Source: Oribacterium sp. NK2B42 (GTDB lineage: Bacteria; Bacillota; Clostridia; Lachnospirales; Lachnospiraceae). Taken from it: a stretch of DNA of 64,000 nucleotides. Each line of letters starts with the position of its first letter. Within the stretch, counting starts at the first letter, position 1. The notes under the pieces were generated by a model. It did no database searches. It was not told the origin of the DNA and saw only the letters and a list, made by a program, of their open reading frames with translations. A program made the translations under genes and the position numbers. The stretch lies in NCBI RefSeq assembly GCF_000424445.1, contig NZ_AUJX01000015.1, positions 1-64,000 on the forward strand. Reading direction: 5' to 3'. Below, piece after piece: positions 42,724 through 52,201 of the stretch.

Positions 42724-44767
42724 CTGTATCCTGTTTCTGTTCCTTTTCCTTCTTCTTTTTTCTTATGAAGAGGATTGTTGCTGCTGCGCCAAGTACGCCG
42801 GCAAGTATGGCTCCCGGAAGCTTAAATGAGTCTAAAGGAGAGGCTTTGACGTTGTCCTCCTCCGGATAAACCCTTTCAAATTCTTCGGGTATATCCTCCG
42901 TCACGTAGAGATTTATGGTTTCTTCCTGTGTAGAGGTCTCTCCGTTAATGTCTTCATAGGAGATGGTTACACGTATGGTTCCGTCATCCATCGTCGGGGA
43001 AGTTCCGGTGATCATGGCATCAACAGTACCTGATTCTCCGGGCTTAATGTTTCCGACGTAAGCACTTGTGCTTTGAATGGAATCTGCATCAAAGGCTACG
43101 GTTACATTGTAAAGGATAACCTTTCCTGTATTGTTTATATTAAACATGACATTGGATTCATTTCCTACTGTCACACTTTGGGGCATGATGTCATAACCTG
43201 TGCAGGACAGACGGGGGATCTGCTTTACCTCTATATCCAGGGTAACTTTTTCTTCGGCATTCTTGAACTCAGGTGAGTCGAATTTTTCATTTATGGTGAT
43301 GGCATAGGCTCTCGGATTTACACCGGCGCCTGCTATCATGGTCCATGAAACCTCCTTTGCTTCACCTGCATTTAAAGCATTTATTACTGTGGAGTTGGAG
43401 CCGTTCTCCGTTGAGAAAACATTGGAATTATCTACCTTTTCGGATTCCACTGTAAGGAGAATGTTGCTGGCATTTATATTTGTGCTGGCATTTTCTATTT
43501 CCACAAAAAGCTTAAAAGGCTGACCTGCATAAACCGCTTCCGGTTCGGTATGGTATGAACCTACAACGAGACGCGCTTTTGTACGGTCGTTTGCATTGAA
43601 CTCTCTTGTGGAGTCCGGTTCGGTATCATTCATGGAAGGGTTATTGATATTTACAAAGAAGGTATGAGTTTCCTTTGACTGCAGGGTTGCATCAGGTGTG
43701 CGCTTGTAGGTCACGGTATAAATGATGGGATAATAACCGCTGGCAGCATTTCTTTTTATATTCAGGACATAAGCCGGGGAAATGATCTCTTCGGGAGTTA
43801 CGGCCTCGAAGGTCTGGTCATAGTTGGACTGGCTTATCTCGAAAGGAAATTGTTTTGAAGCGCTTGCCTTTGAGTAGGCTGTATTCTGGAATTCCTTGGT
43901 CGGGTCCAGAGCATTTTCCATGTGAACCTTTACATCGTAGAGAGTACGGTTTGTCTGGTTTCGGAAATTCACGGTATAAGCCATCTGTGATGGATAGCTT
44001 GCGGCAGGAGTAACCTGGTTTTCACCTACTACAAAAGCGGACTCCTTCTCGGTTGAAGCGGGATCCGTTATCTCACCCTGCTCGAGCACGCAGATGTTTA
44101 TGAACTCGGCTCTGTTGAGACTTCCGTGGTCTCCTGAAGGATTTTCGGGAACATCATAAAATATAGATACGGGAACCCCGTAGTAGCCGGCCTTGATGTC
44201 ACTTCTTAAGTGTACGTTAAAGGTGACCTCGACATACTCTCCCTTTTTGAGGGTGCCCAGGTTCTTTTCCTGAGTCATGGTGGAGGAATTGATCTCCAGG
44301 GGATAAACGCCCCCGTCTACAGGATAGGTGAGACCGAGGGAAGCATTGTAAGCTCTGGCGGCACCTGCCTGGTAACCTTCGTTGTAAGCTTCAGACTCTT
44401 CTGCTTCATCGTCGGGATCGTAGGGATTGGTCCTGTTTGCACTTGGAACTATACCGTTTGTGTTTATGAGATTCTGATCCTGTGAAAGACGAACCCTTAC
44501 ATTGTTGATATGATCGGATTTCGGATTGTAGAGACCGTTTTTACCGTTATAGCCGATTCGGACGGTCAGCTGCATATCCTGCCCTATCACTCCTTCGGGT
44601 GTGGGATCAGCATCGTGGATAAAAGTATTAAGGTTGGTATCTACATAGGAAGCTCTTGCACTTATGGGTGAAGTGACAGAAAGAGCAGCCAGAACCATAA
44701 AGAAGCATATGCTGATGCTCAAAAATTTTTTTATTAAAAGATTTTTCAATAATACAGCTTTTTTCAT
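42710..44767 (-). CDS. Secreted NEW3/COG1361-type beta-domain protein with C-terminal anchor
   Basis: 685 residues. A signal peptide (KKFLSISICFFMVLAALSVTS) precedes a run of beta-sandwich domains with NPCBM-associated NEW3-like features (LNIKRNAASGYYPIIYTVTYK, VGNESNVMFNINNTGKVILYNV). A C-terminal membrane helix (LPGAILAGVLGAAATILFI) follows, with a Lys/Glu tail. It is encoded between the ATPase and permease, so it is probably the periplasmic-side partner of the exporter. No enzyme motif is visible. The GGAGGT ribosome binding site lies in a small CTCCG/CGGAG hairpin (44773-44789). Confidence 0.8.
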   Translation of the reverse strand: MKKAVLLKNLLIKKFLSISICFFMVLAALSVTSPISARASYVDTNLNTFIHDADPTPEGVIGQDMQLTVRIGYNGKNGLYNPKSDHINNVRVRLSQDQNLINTNGIVPSANRTNPYDPDDEAEESEAYNEGYQAGAARAYNASLGLTYPVDGGVYPLEINSSTMTQEKNLGTLKKGEYVEVTFNVHLRSDIKAGYYGVPVSIFYDVPENPSGDHGSLNRAEFINICVLEQGEITDPASTEKESAFVVGENQVTPAASYPSQMAYTVNFRNQTNRTLYDVKVHMENALDPTKEFQNTAYSKASASKQFPFEISQSNYDQTFEAVTPEEIISPAYVLNIKRNAASGYYPIIYTVTYKRTPDATLQSKETHTFFVNINNPSMNDTEPDSTREFNANDRTKARLVVGSYHTEPEAVYAGQPFKLFVEIENASTNINASNILLTVESEKVDNSNVFSTENGSNSTVINALNAGEAKEVSWTMIAGAGVNPRAYAITINEKFDSPEFKNAEEKVTLDIEVKQIPRLSCTGYDIMPQSVTVGNESNVMFNINNTGKVILYNVTVAFDADSIQSTSAYVGNIKPGESGTVDAMITGTSPTMDDGTIRVTISYEDINGETSTQEETINLYVTEDIPEEFERVYPEEDNVKASPLDSFKLPGAILAGVLGAAATILFIRKKKKEKEQKQDTDETI

Positions 44768-44799
44768 TCTACCTCCGATACTGCCGGAGCTGCATCTAT

Positions 44800-44886
44800 G
44801 CCCACGATTTTTAATCGTGGGAGCCGCGCGGCTTAGAGCGCTTCAAAAGAATCCGCAAGGATTCTTTCTATACTGCCCACGATTTT
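44800..44886. repeat. Composite palindromic element between ATPase and NEW3 genes
   Basis: Three hairpins in 87 bases: CCCACGATT/AATCGTGGG (44801-44821), the palindrome GCCGCGCGGC (44823-44832), and AAAGAATCC-GCAA-GGATTCTTT (44846-44867). GCCCACGATTTT at 44800 recurs at 44875-44886. This looks like a REP/BIME-type mobile palindrome inside an operon. Confidence 0.75.
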
Positions 44887-44895
44887 AATAATATA

Positions 44896-45657
44896 TCAGT
44901 TTTCCGGTGTTACGACACAATATGGTTCTGAGCCGGTTTCCCTGAGGATTTCCTGTTCTATGGAACTCTCTTTATTGATGACGGTTTCCACTATATGACC
45001 GTCCACAACTCTTAACTGGCGATCTGCCCAGGATGCAATATGCGGATCATGGGTTACCATGACCAGGGTGCGGTGTTCCTCTTCCACAATTTTTTTCAGC
45101 AGGTTAAGGACATCATCGGTTGTATGTGAATCAAGGTTACCGGTTGGTTCATCTGCAAAAATGATCTTTGGATCAATAACCAGAGCTCTTGCGATTCCTA
45201 CACGCTGCTGCTGACCGCCGGACATCTGATTAGGCATATGCAGCCCCTGATCACCTATGCCTATGAGCTCCATATAGTGTTTTGCGGCTTTTGTCCTGGT
45301 TTCTAAGGGTACGCCACGAAACATAAGTGGCATGGATACATTTTCAAGGGCATTCATGGATGGGATCAGATTATAGCTTTGGAATATAAATCCTACGTTT
45401 TGTCTTCTAAATGCCACCAGCTGGGATTCGTTCATGCGGTCAATGCGTTTGCCGGCGATCTGTATGATCCCGCTGCTGGGGGCTTCCAGCCCTGCCAGCA
45501 TATTGAGACAGGTGGATTTTCCGGAGCCGGAGGTCCCGACTATGGCGATGAACTCACCTCTGTATATATCAAAGGAAACGCCGTTCAGGGCATAGACTTT
45601 GTTGGTTCCTATATTGAAGATTTTATATAAGTCCCTGACCTTGATAAGTGGTTCCAA
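44896..45657 (-). CDS. MacB-type ABC transporter ATP-binding protein
   Basis: 253 residues from TTG 45657, five bases after GGGAGGA; the open frame begins further up without a ribosome binding site. Walker A GTSGSGKSTCLN, Q-loop FQSYNLIPSMNA, signature MSGGQQQRVGIARAL, Walker B IIFADEPTGNLDS and the H-loop THD are present. It is of the LolD/MacB subgroup. First gene of a three-gene exporter operon, with promoter 45743-45771. Confidence 0.95.
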   Translation of the reverse strand: MEPLIKVRDLYKIFNIGTNKVYALNGVSFDIYRGEFIAIVGTSGSGKSTCLNMLAGLEAPSSGIIQIAGKRIDRMNESQLVAFRRQNVGFIFQSYNLIPSMNALENVSMPLMFRGVPLETRTKAAKHYMELIGIGDQGLHMPNQMSGGQQQRVGIARALVIDPKIIFADEPTGNLDSHTTDDVLNLLKKIVEEEHRTLVMVTHDPHIASWADRQLRVVDGHIVETVINKESSIEQEILRETGSEPYCVVTPEN

Positions 45658-45742
45658 TAGAATCCTCCCAATAGTATTACACCATAAATCAGGGAAACAC
45701 TGATTCAATGTTTCCCTGTAGTTTATGAAAAAATGTAAGACA

Positions 45743-45771
45743 ATTATAGGTCAAGTGAATCATTAATACAA
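45743..45771 (-). promoter_or_regulatory. Sigma-A promoter of the ABC exporter operon
   Basis: TTGTAT (45771-45766), 17-base spacer, TATAAT (45748-45743). Confidence 0.7.
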
Positions 45772-45838
45772 TCTACGAATACTTTAAGAAACTTGTAACA
45801 GTTCAGCCGGTATTTCTCATCAAAATTATGCTTTGAAT

Positions 45839-45888
45839 AAAAAAAGTCTGTTCCCGGACAGGTATGATATGCCATCCGAAAACAGACT
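45839..45888 (-). terminator. Terminator of serS
   Basis: AGTCTGTT (45888-45881) pairs with AACAGACT (45852-45845) and an inner CGGA/TCCG; seven T follow (45845-45839). Confidence 0.85.
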
Positions 45889-45935
45889 ATTCATTTTTGG
45901 AAACGCTGATTGGCGAAAATGTTTACCCGGAAATA

Positions 45936-47246
45936 TTATTTCTTACCCTCAATGGAGTTCCAGTTCGGTGTAAGAACTTTTGTTCCGCCCATGTAAGGCT
46001 GGAGAACCTCAGGGATAGTGACTGAGCCGTCTGCCTGAAGGTGATTCTCAAGGAATGCAATAAGCATACGTGGAGGAGCTACACAGGTATTGTTAAGAGT
46101 GTGTGCAAGATGGATCTTTCCGTCCTTGCCCTTGATACGGATCTTAAGTCTTCTTGCCTGTGCATCGCCGAGATTTGAACATGAACCCACTTCGAAATAC
46201 TTCTTCTGACGAGGTGACCATGCCTCAACATCGCAGGACTTTACCTTAAGGTCGGCAAGATCTCCTGAGCAGCACTCAAGTGTTCTTACAGGTATATCCA
46301 TGGAACGGAAGAAATCTACTGTATTCTTCCATAACTTTGCATACCAGTCCATAGAATCTTCAGGCTCACATACTACGATCATCTCCTGCTTCTCAAACTG
46401 GTGGATACGGTAAACACCACGCTCCTCAAGACCGTGGGAACCCTTCTCTTTACGGAAACAAGGGGAATAAGATGTAAGTGTTAAAGGCAATGTATCTGCC
46501 GGAAGGATCTGATCGATGAAACGACCGATCATGGAGTGCTCAGAAGTACCGATGAGGAACAGATCCTCTCCCTCGATCTTGTACATCATTGCATCCATCT
46601 CGGAGAATGACATAACGCCGTCAACAACCCTTGAACGAATCATGTAAGGAGGGATAACATAAGTAAATCCTCTTCCGATCATGAAATCACGGGCGTAGCT
46701 GAGTACTGCTGAGTGAAGACGTGCGATGTCTCCCAGAAGATAGTAGAATCCGTTTCCTGCAACACGTCCCGCAGCATCCATATCGATACCGCCGAAGGAT
46801 TCCATGATATCTGTGTGATAAGGAACCTCGAAATCAGGAACAACAGGGTCGCCGAAACGTTCATTCTCTACATTATGAGTATCATCCGGACCGATAGGTA
46901 CAGACGGATCGATAATGTTAGGTATGATCATCATGCGCTTTGTGAGCTCTTCATTAAGCTTGGGCTGTAACTCTTCAAGCTCCTTAAGTCTGTCGGCATA
47001 CTTTGAAACCTCAGCCTTGACCTGCTCAGCCTCATCCTTTTTGCCCTGAGCCATAAGAGCACCGATCTGCTTGGAAACGGAATTTTTCTTTGCACGAAGG
47101 TCATCAGCCTCCTGCTGGCACTTTCTGGCCTCTGCGTCATATTTGATCACTTCGTCAACCAGTGGAAGCTTCTCTTCCTGGAACTTCTTTTTGATATTTT
47201 CTTTTACAAGCTCCGGATTTTCTCTGACAAATTTAATGTCTAACAT
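45936..47246 (-). CDS. serS: Seryl-tRNA synthetase
   Basis: 436 residues. The N-terminal coiled-coil arm (about 28-100; KCQQEADDLRAKKNSVSKQIG) binds tRNA. Class II motif 2 is PCFRKEKGSHGLEERGVYRIHQFEKQE, and motif 3 LNNTCVAPPRMLIAFLENHLQ. It charges tRNA-Ser. GGGAGGAGAGAGG precedes the ATG. No T-box leader was recognised. It has its own promoter and terminator. Confidence 0.97.
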   Translation of the reverse strand: MLDIKFVRENPELVKENIKKKFQEEKLPLVDEVIKYDAEARKCQQEADDLRAKKNSVSKQIGALMAQGKKDEAEQVKAEVSKYADRLKELEELQPKLNEELTKRMMIIPNIIDPSVPIGPDDTHNVENERFGDPVVPDFEVPYHTDIMESFGGIDMDAAGRVAGNGFYYLLGDIARLHSAVLSYARDFMIGRGFTYVIPPYMIRSRVVDGVMSFSEMDAMMYKIEGEDLFLIGTSEHSMIGRFIDQILPADTLPLTLTSYSPCFRKEKGSHGLEERGVYRIHQFEKQEMIVVCEPEDSMDWYAKLWKNTVDFFRSMDIPVRTLECCSGDLADLKVKSCDVEAWSPRQKKYFEVGSCSNLGDAQARRLKIRIKGKDGKIHLAHTLNNTCVAPPRMLIAFLENHLQADGSVTIPEVLQPYMGGTKVLTPNWNSIEGKK

Positions 47247-47303
47247 AAGATCCTCTCTCCTCCCGGAAATTAACTATAAAATATGCTTAAAAAGCACCTA
47301 ATA

Positions 47304-47332
47304 ACTATAGCGTTATTTTTTTGTATTTTCAA
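47304..47332 (-). promoter_or_regulatory. Sigma-A promoter of serS
   Basis: TTGAAA (47332-47327), 17-base spacer, TATAGT (47309-47304). Confidence 0.75.
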
Positions 47333-47350
47333 GTTATATGAGGCGAATGC

Positions 47351-48229
47351 TTAGCAATCTGAATCCGAAAGATGCCGGAGCAGATCCTCGAACTGCACAC
47401 CTTCAATAACGGGAAGATTAAGCTCTTCGGAATGCTTTATGGCAAGCCCCACAAAATCTGCAGCGGAACGGCAGGCTTTCCAGGGATCTGTACCGTTCAG
47501 AAGCTTTGCGCTTATTATGGCACTGAAAAGATCCCCTGTGCCCGGTCTTCCGTTACCTGTACGGGGATTACGGATGAATCGGAGGTCTCCGTCGGTTTCG
47601 GAAAGGACATTTAAAAGCTGTTTTTGTCCTGCCTCGTTCTCTTCTTCTATTCCGGTTACTATGACGGCTCCCGGTGTTATATGGTGAAGGGCAGACAATA
47701 AAGAGTTAAAAACCATACCCTTGGCTGCGTCATGTTTGCATTCTTCCAGAGTTTCCCTTATGCCTTCGTAATCGAAATCGGTTAAGAGCGCAGCTTCAGT
47801 GAGATTCGGTGTCATAAGGTCAGCTTGCTTTGCAAGGGAAAGCATGGCTTCGATATGTTTTTCTGTCATATTACGGTAAAGGTTTCCGTTATCAGCCATT
47901 ACAGGGTCAAGTATGACTATGACCCCGGGGTTTCTTGCTTTCTGGTCCTTTATGAAGTCTGAAATCATGGGATGTTCTTCTGTATCTCCGAGATATCCTA
48001 TAAGGATCCCGTCAAAGATAAAGCCATTTTTTTTCCATGCATCAAAGAAATCTCCGAGATGATCTTTAAAGCCTGTTGCTGCTACGTCTTTATATGCCGT
48101 ATGACTGCTAAGGATGGCTGTGGGTACAGGACAGCAGGTAACAGAAAGAGCCGATACAACAGGTAACTGTATGGATAGAGAACTACGGCCTATGCCGCTC
48201 AGGTCATTTATAACTGCAAGTTTTTTCAT
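47351..48229 (-). CDS. Pyridoxamine/pyridoxal kinase (PdxY/PdxK-like)
   Basis: 292 residues of the ribokinase superfamily. VINDLSGIGRSSL at the N-terminus, VILDPVMADNGNLY, LMTPNLTEAALLTD, and the anion-hole region RPGTGDLFSAIIS (Asp is the likely base; Leu replaces the usual Thr) are seen. It salvages vitamin B6 to pyridoxal phosphate. It sits 52 bases after rsgA, where rpe and thiN are found in many Firmicutes. Confidence 0.9.
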   Translation of the reverse strand: MKKLAVINDLSGIGRSSLSIQLPVVSALSVTCCPVPTAILSSHTAYKDVAATGFKDHLGDFFDAWKKNGFIFDGILIGYLGDTEEHPMISDFIKDQKARNPGVIVILDPVMADNGNLYRNMTEKHIEAMLSLAKQADLMTPNLTEAALLTDFDYEGIRETLEECKHDAAKGMVFNSLLSALHHITPGAVIVTGIEEENEAGQKQLLNVLSETDGDLRFIRNPRTGNGRPGTGDLFSAIISAKLLNGTDPWKACRSAADFVGLAIKHSEELNLPVIEGVQFEDLLRHLSDSDC

Positions 48230-48281
48230 TTTGTGATAAGTCCTTTTGAACTGACCGGACGAACCGGTGACATTGAAAAGA

Positions 48282-49265
48282 TCAGTATCTTCGTTGCGAT
48301 TTTAGTTCATTGTATAAAAGAACATAACTGTCGTAACGTTCCCGGGAAATTTCATCTTTCTGCACAGCCTCTTTTACAGCGCAGTCTTTTTCTCCTATGT
48401 GGATACAGGTTTTGAAACGGCAGTTTTGTCTGTGACTCTCGAATTCGGGGAAATAGTACATAAGCCGTTCCGGATCGATGTCATTAACATAAAGAGAAGT
48501 AAAACCGGGAGTATCAAGCACATAGGTGTCGTTATCTATATAAAAAAATTCCGTATGTCTTGTGGTATTTTTTCCTCTCTCGATCTTACGGCTCAGTTCC
48601 CCGGTTTCCATATTGGCATCCGGGTGAATGAGATTTGTGATGGAGGATTTACCTACGCCGCTGGGGCCGGAAAGAACTGTGGTCTTTCCGCGGAGAACCT
48701 CCATGATCCTTTCGTAACAGTCCCCTGACTTTGTGCTTATTTCCAGAACTTTATAGCCTGCTCTTCTGTATATTTCCGGGATGAGCTCCGGGTGCTCTGC
48801 ATGTATCTCCGGGATAGATAAGGCTTTATCTTTTTTCTTTTTCCACTTTGGAACGGATTCTTCTTCCGGCTCCTCCGGAAGGTCACCTTCCGGAACATCA
48901 ATGAGATCGACCTTGTTGAAAAAAATGACCACAGGTATGTCCCGCTGTTCCATATGTATGAGAAATCTGTCCAGGAGACTCAGATTCGGGTCCGGATGCT
49001 TAAGGGCAAACACAACTACCGCTTGATCGATATTGGCAACCTCCGGACGTATCAGCTGGTTTTTCCTTGGAAGGATGCGGATAACGGAACCCTCACGCTC
49101 CTTTTCGCTGTCCTGGACGGGCTCAATCTCCGCATCATCTCCGACAAGAGGCTTTTCATTACGGTTTCTGAAGATGCCTTTGGCACGACATTCGTAGTCA
49201 CCTTCTGAAGTATGAACGTAATAAAAGCCTCCTATTCCTTTGTAGATTTTTCCTTTTAAAGACAT
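48282..49265 (-). CDS. rsgA: Ribosome small-subunit GTPase RsgA
   Basis: 327 residues. An N-terminal OB fold precedes a circularly permuted GTPase: G4 NKVDLI first, then G1 LSGPSGVGKSSITNLI and G3 DTPGF. The C-terminal zinc site CRFKTCIHIGEKDC is present. About 25 extra residues rich in Glu and Lys follow G4 (EEPEEESVPKWKKKKDK), longer than usual. It matures the 30S subunit. Conserved position after prkC. Confidence 0.96.
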   Translation of the reverse strand: MSLKGKIYKGIGGFYYVHTSEGDYECRAKGIFRNRNEKPLVGDDAEIEPVQDSEKEREGSVIRILPRKNQLIRPEVANIDQAVVVFALKHPDPNLSLLDRFLIHMEQRDIPVVIFFNKVDLIDVPEGDLPEEPEEESVPKWKKKKDKALSIPEIHAEHPELIPEIYRRAGYKVLEISTKSGDCYERIMEVLRGKTTVLSGPSGVGKSSITNLIHPDANMETGELSRKIERGKNTTRHTEFFYIDNDTYVLDTPGFTSLYVNDIDPERLMYYFPEFESHRQNCRFKTCIHIGEKDCAVKEAVQKDEISRERYDSYVLLYNELKSQRRY

Positions 49266-49295
49266 TTTTACCTCATGAATCTTGGTTTAAGTAAC

Positions 49296-51455
49296 TTACT
49301 CCTCCGGGGAGAAAGCACATGCAAAGGAAGCGATGACAGTATCGGTGGAAGCATTAACAACCTCAACCACACCTGAAGGGATTCCTTCTTCGCCCTTTAT
49401 AGTCGGGAATACAACCTGAAGCTCTGTTCCGATGGCGTAGGAACGGGCTTCCTGAAGAGTTCTGTAATGCTCTTCTCCGTTCACATCCTGACGGAGCCTT
49501 ATGGACACCAGCATGGTTTCATTTGATCCCGGTTCCGCGCCGGATCCGAGGGAGACAGTGGTACTGATGGAACTGTACCAGCCGTTTTTGTCTGATGATG
49601 TTGTCGTAAGGTCCTGAGGGTCAACCGACTTAACACTGGCAATTCCGTTAGGACCTGCCGATACGGTAAAACTTATGGTGGTGCCCTTCGGTACAGGGGT
49701 TCCGGCTGCTATGGACTGTCCGGTCACTATGCCTTCTTCAACGGTATTGTCCGGGAGATAGGAAATATTTCCCGGTGTCAGTTCAAGCAGCGACAGGGCT
49801 GTAAGTGCATCCTGTTCTGAGTATTCCTTCAGATCCGGAACATTGACCACATTCGCATTAAGTCCTCTGGAGACCACTATTTCCAGCTTCTCAGAGCCTG
49901 AAGAATCCGGCTTGTTTGTACGGATCACATATCCTGCGGGAACCGTATCCGAGTATTCTTCTGTTACGCTGTAGGGAATGTCACGTTCCTTAAGGCGGGT
50001 CTCCAGATCCTGAAGCTTTGTTTCGTTGAGAGTGCTAAGGTCATAAGGATTGTTTTTATTGTAAAATACAATTGTCTGAGGACCCTTGGAGACGGTTACC
50101 TCTATGGTGCTTCCGGCAGCGTAATCCTTGTCGGGATAGCTGATGATAACACCCTCGTTGTAGGTGTCGGAATATTCCGCACCGGATGATAATATCCTGA
50201 TGTTATACTCTCTGAGATCCTCTTCCGCTTCATCTATTGTAAGACCGATTATACCCTGAATACGGGTTTCAAGGGCGGAAATGGTAATGCTTACAGCAGT
50301 GGTTTCCTCTGTTTCTGCGACAGTGGTAGCTGCGGTTTCCAAAGGAGTGGTATCACGGGTGAAGAAATCCACCACATTTTTCCCTATGATCAGAACCAGT
50401 ATCAGTATAGCGATGCCGCATATGACCGTGATGATGCGGGAAAGCATAATGTGATCTCTTATTATATTGTGATCATAAAGGAAACCCGGTATTCCACTGT
50501 AGTGAGGCTGCTCCGTTTTTGAATCTGACTGATTCTGCATGGACTTAAGGTCATCGAGTTCAGCAGGCGAAAGTACCCTCGTTTCATCCAGGTCCTCGGG
50601 GATTTTTCCCTCAAAGAAAGAACCGCCCGGATCCTTAATCGCTTTCTGAAGATCCTCTCTCAGTTCTCCTATATGCTGATAACGTCTGGAGGGGCGCTTC
50701 TGCATACACTTGAAGACGGCGATATCAAGTGCGGGATAAACATCAGGAACCAGGTCACGGACTCTCGGAATCTTATTTTCCATGTGGGCAAATACCACAG
50801 CAACTGAAGTGCTTCCGTCATAAGGCACCTTGCCTGTAAGCATCTCATATAAGGTGCAGCCGAAGCTGTATATATCAGATCTTTCATCAGCCTGTCCGGA
50901 ACGAGCCTGTTCAGGAGAGATATAATGTACCGAGCCCATGACGGTTGTGTTTACTGTCTGCTGGGTGGCAGCTCTTGCGATACCAAAATCGGCAACCTTA
51001 ACAGTGCCGTCATCGGATACGATCATATTCTGAGGCTTGATGTCACGGTGTACTATGCCGTTTTTGTGAGCCTGTTCAATGCCTCCCACTACCTGAAGTG
51101 CCAGAGCGACGGCTTCCTTGGAGTCCATGGCTCCTTTTCTCTGGATATAGGTTTTTAAAGTGATACCTTCCACAAGCTCCATCACAATATAGTGGAGCTT
51201 ATCCTCGTGATTATCCACGATGTCGTAAACTGCAACGATATTGGGATGGTTGAGTTTTGCGGCAGCCTGAGCTTCATTCTGGAATTTCCTGATGAAATCT
51301 TCGTCTTCACAGTACTCTTCCTTCAGGACCTTGATGGCCACTGCACGGCCCATCTTGGTATCTTTGGCACGGTAAACAAAACTCATGCCTCCCTGACCGA
51401 TGAGGGAGTCTATTTCATATCTGTCATCAAGGATCTGACCTTCCTGAATCATCAT
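49296..51455 (-). CDS. prkC: PASTA-domain Ser/Thr kinase PrkC/Stk1
   Basis: 719 residues. The kinase domain (about 10-270) has glycine loop IGQGGMSFVY, catalytic HRDIKPQN and DFG (VADFGIA). The juxtamembrane stretch holds DETRVLSP, a likely autophosphorylation site. One membrane helix is near 345-368 (IITVICGIAILILVLIIG). Three PASTA repeats follow (about 395-605), then a distinct C-terminal beta domain of about 110 residues. It senses muropeptides/lipid II and controls wall growth, dormancy and division. The start overlaps the phosphatase stop by ATGA, the usual arrangement. Confidence 0.97.
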   Translation of the reverse strand: MMIQEGQILDDRYEIDSLIGQGGMSFVYRAKDTKMGRAVAIKVLKEEYCEDEDFIRKFQNEAQAAAKLNHPNIVAVYDIVDNHEDKLHYIVMELVEGITLKTYIQRKGAMDSKEAVALALQVVGGIEQAHKNGIVHRDIKPQNMIVSDDGTVKVADFGIARAATQQTVNTTVMGSVHYISPEQARSGQADERSDIYSFGCTLYEMLTGKVPYDGSTSVAVVFAHMENKIPRVRDLVPDVYPALDIAVFKCMQKRPSRRYQHIGELREDLQKAIKDPGGSFFEGKIPEDLDETRVLSPAELDDLKSMQNQSDSKTEQPHYSGIPGFLYDHNIIRDHIMLSRIITVICGIAILILVLIIGKNVVDFFTRDTTPLETAATTVAETEETTAVSITISALETRIQGIIGLTIDEAEEDLREYNIRILSSGAEYSDTYNEGVIISYPDKDYAAGSTIEVTVSKGPQTIVFYNKNNPYDLSTLNETKLQDLETRLKERDIPYSVTEEYSDTVPAGYVIRTNKPDSSGSEKLEIVVSRGLNANVVNVPDLKEYSEQDALTALSLLELTPGNISYLPDNTVEEGIVTGQSIAAGTPVPKGTTISFTVSAGPNGIASVKSVDPQDLTTTSSDKNGWYSSISTTVSLGSGAEPGSNETMLVSIRLRQDVNGEEHYRTLQEARSYAIGTELQVVFPTIKGEEGIPSGVVEVVNASTDTVIASFACAFSPEE

Positions 51456-52201
51456 GACTCTACCTCCTCTCCGTAAGGGTCAACAAGTACGATGCCGATG
51501 TTGTCTTTTCCGCCGTTGATATTGGCGATATCTATAAGTGCCTGTACTTTGTTTTCGACAGAATTCCGTTCCCGGACGATGTTGCGGATGCTTTCATTAT
51601 CCGCCATGTTGCTGAGTCCGTCCGAACACATAAGAAAATAGTCTCCATCAGACAGCTCAACCTCAAAGAAGTCGGCAGCTACTCTGGGTTCGATACCCAC
51701 TGCACGGGTTATGATGTTTCTGGAATTAAGGTAATCCTGTGAACCACGGCGCATAAAGCCGCGTCTCACCATTTCTTCCACGTAGGAATGGTCCCTTGTG
51801 ATCTGCTTTATGGTATTTCCGCGGATGATATAAGCACGGGAATCTCCGATGTTACTTACGGTGATGACATTATCATCAATAAATGCGGATACCAGAGTAG
51901 TACCCATACCGCTGTAATTTTCGTCTTCCATGGAAAGTTTGTACAGACGTTCATTTACAGAGGAAATGGCATTCTGTATAAGCTGAACAGAGGGAATGTC
52001 TTTTGGTGCTTCACTGATGTATTTTCTAAACTCTTCCACAGCAAAACGCGAGGCAAAATCACCTGCTTTATGACCTCCCATGCCGTCGGCCAGGAGGAAA
52101 AGATTAGGTAATGCCCCTACAGGCTTTGAAGTCGCAAAAACGTAGTCCTGATTCATACGTCTTTTACGGCCTTTGTCTGTCTTTGCAAAAAAGTCCATCA
52201 T
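51452..52201 (-). CDS. prpC: PP2C-type protein phosphatase Stp/PrpC
   Basis: 249 residues. Metal-binding motifs are present: RRMNQDYVFA, LLADGMGGHKAGD, SNIGDSRAYI, CSDGLSNM and GGKDNIGIVLV. It removes phosphate from PrkC and its targets. It starts directly after the rlmN stop and is coupled to prkC. Confidence 0.97.
   Translation of the reverse strand: MMDFFAKTDKGRKRRMNQDYVFATSKPVGALPNLFLLADGMGGHKAGDFASRFAVEEFRKYISEAPKDIPSVQLIQNAISSVNERLYKLSMEDENYSGMGTTLVSAFIDDNVITVSNIGDSRAYIIRGNTIKQITRDHSYVEEMVRRGFMRRGSQDYLNSRNIITRAVGIEPRVAADFFEVELSDGDYFLMCSDGLSNMADNESIRNIVRERNSVENKVQALIDIANINGGKDNIGIVLVDPYGEEVES

Noticed and set aside
47247-47340. T-box leader for serS
   Set aside because: The promoter-to-start distance is too short and there is no specifier stem or terminator.
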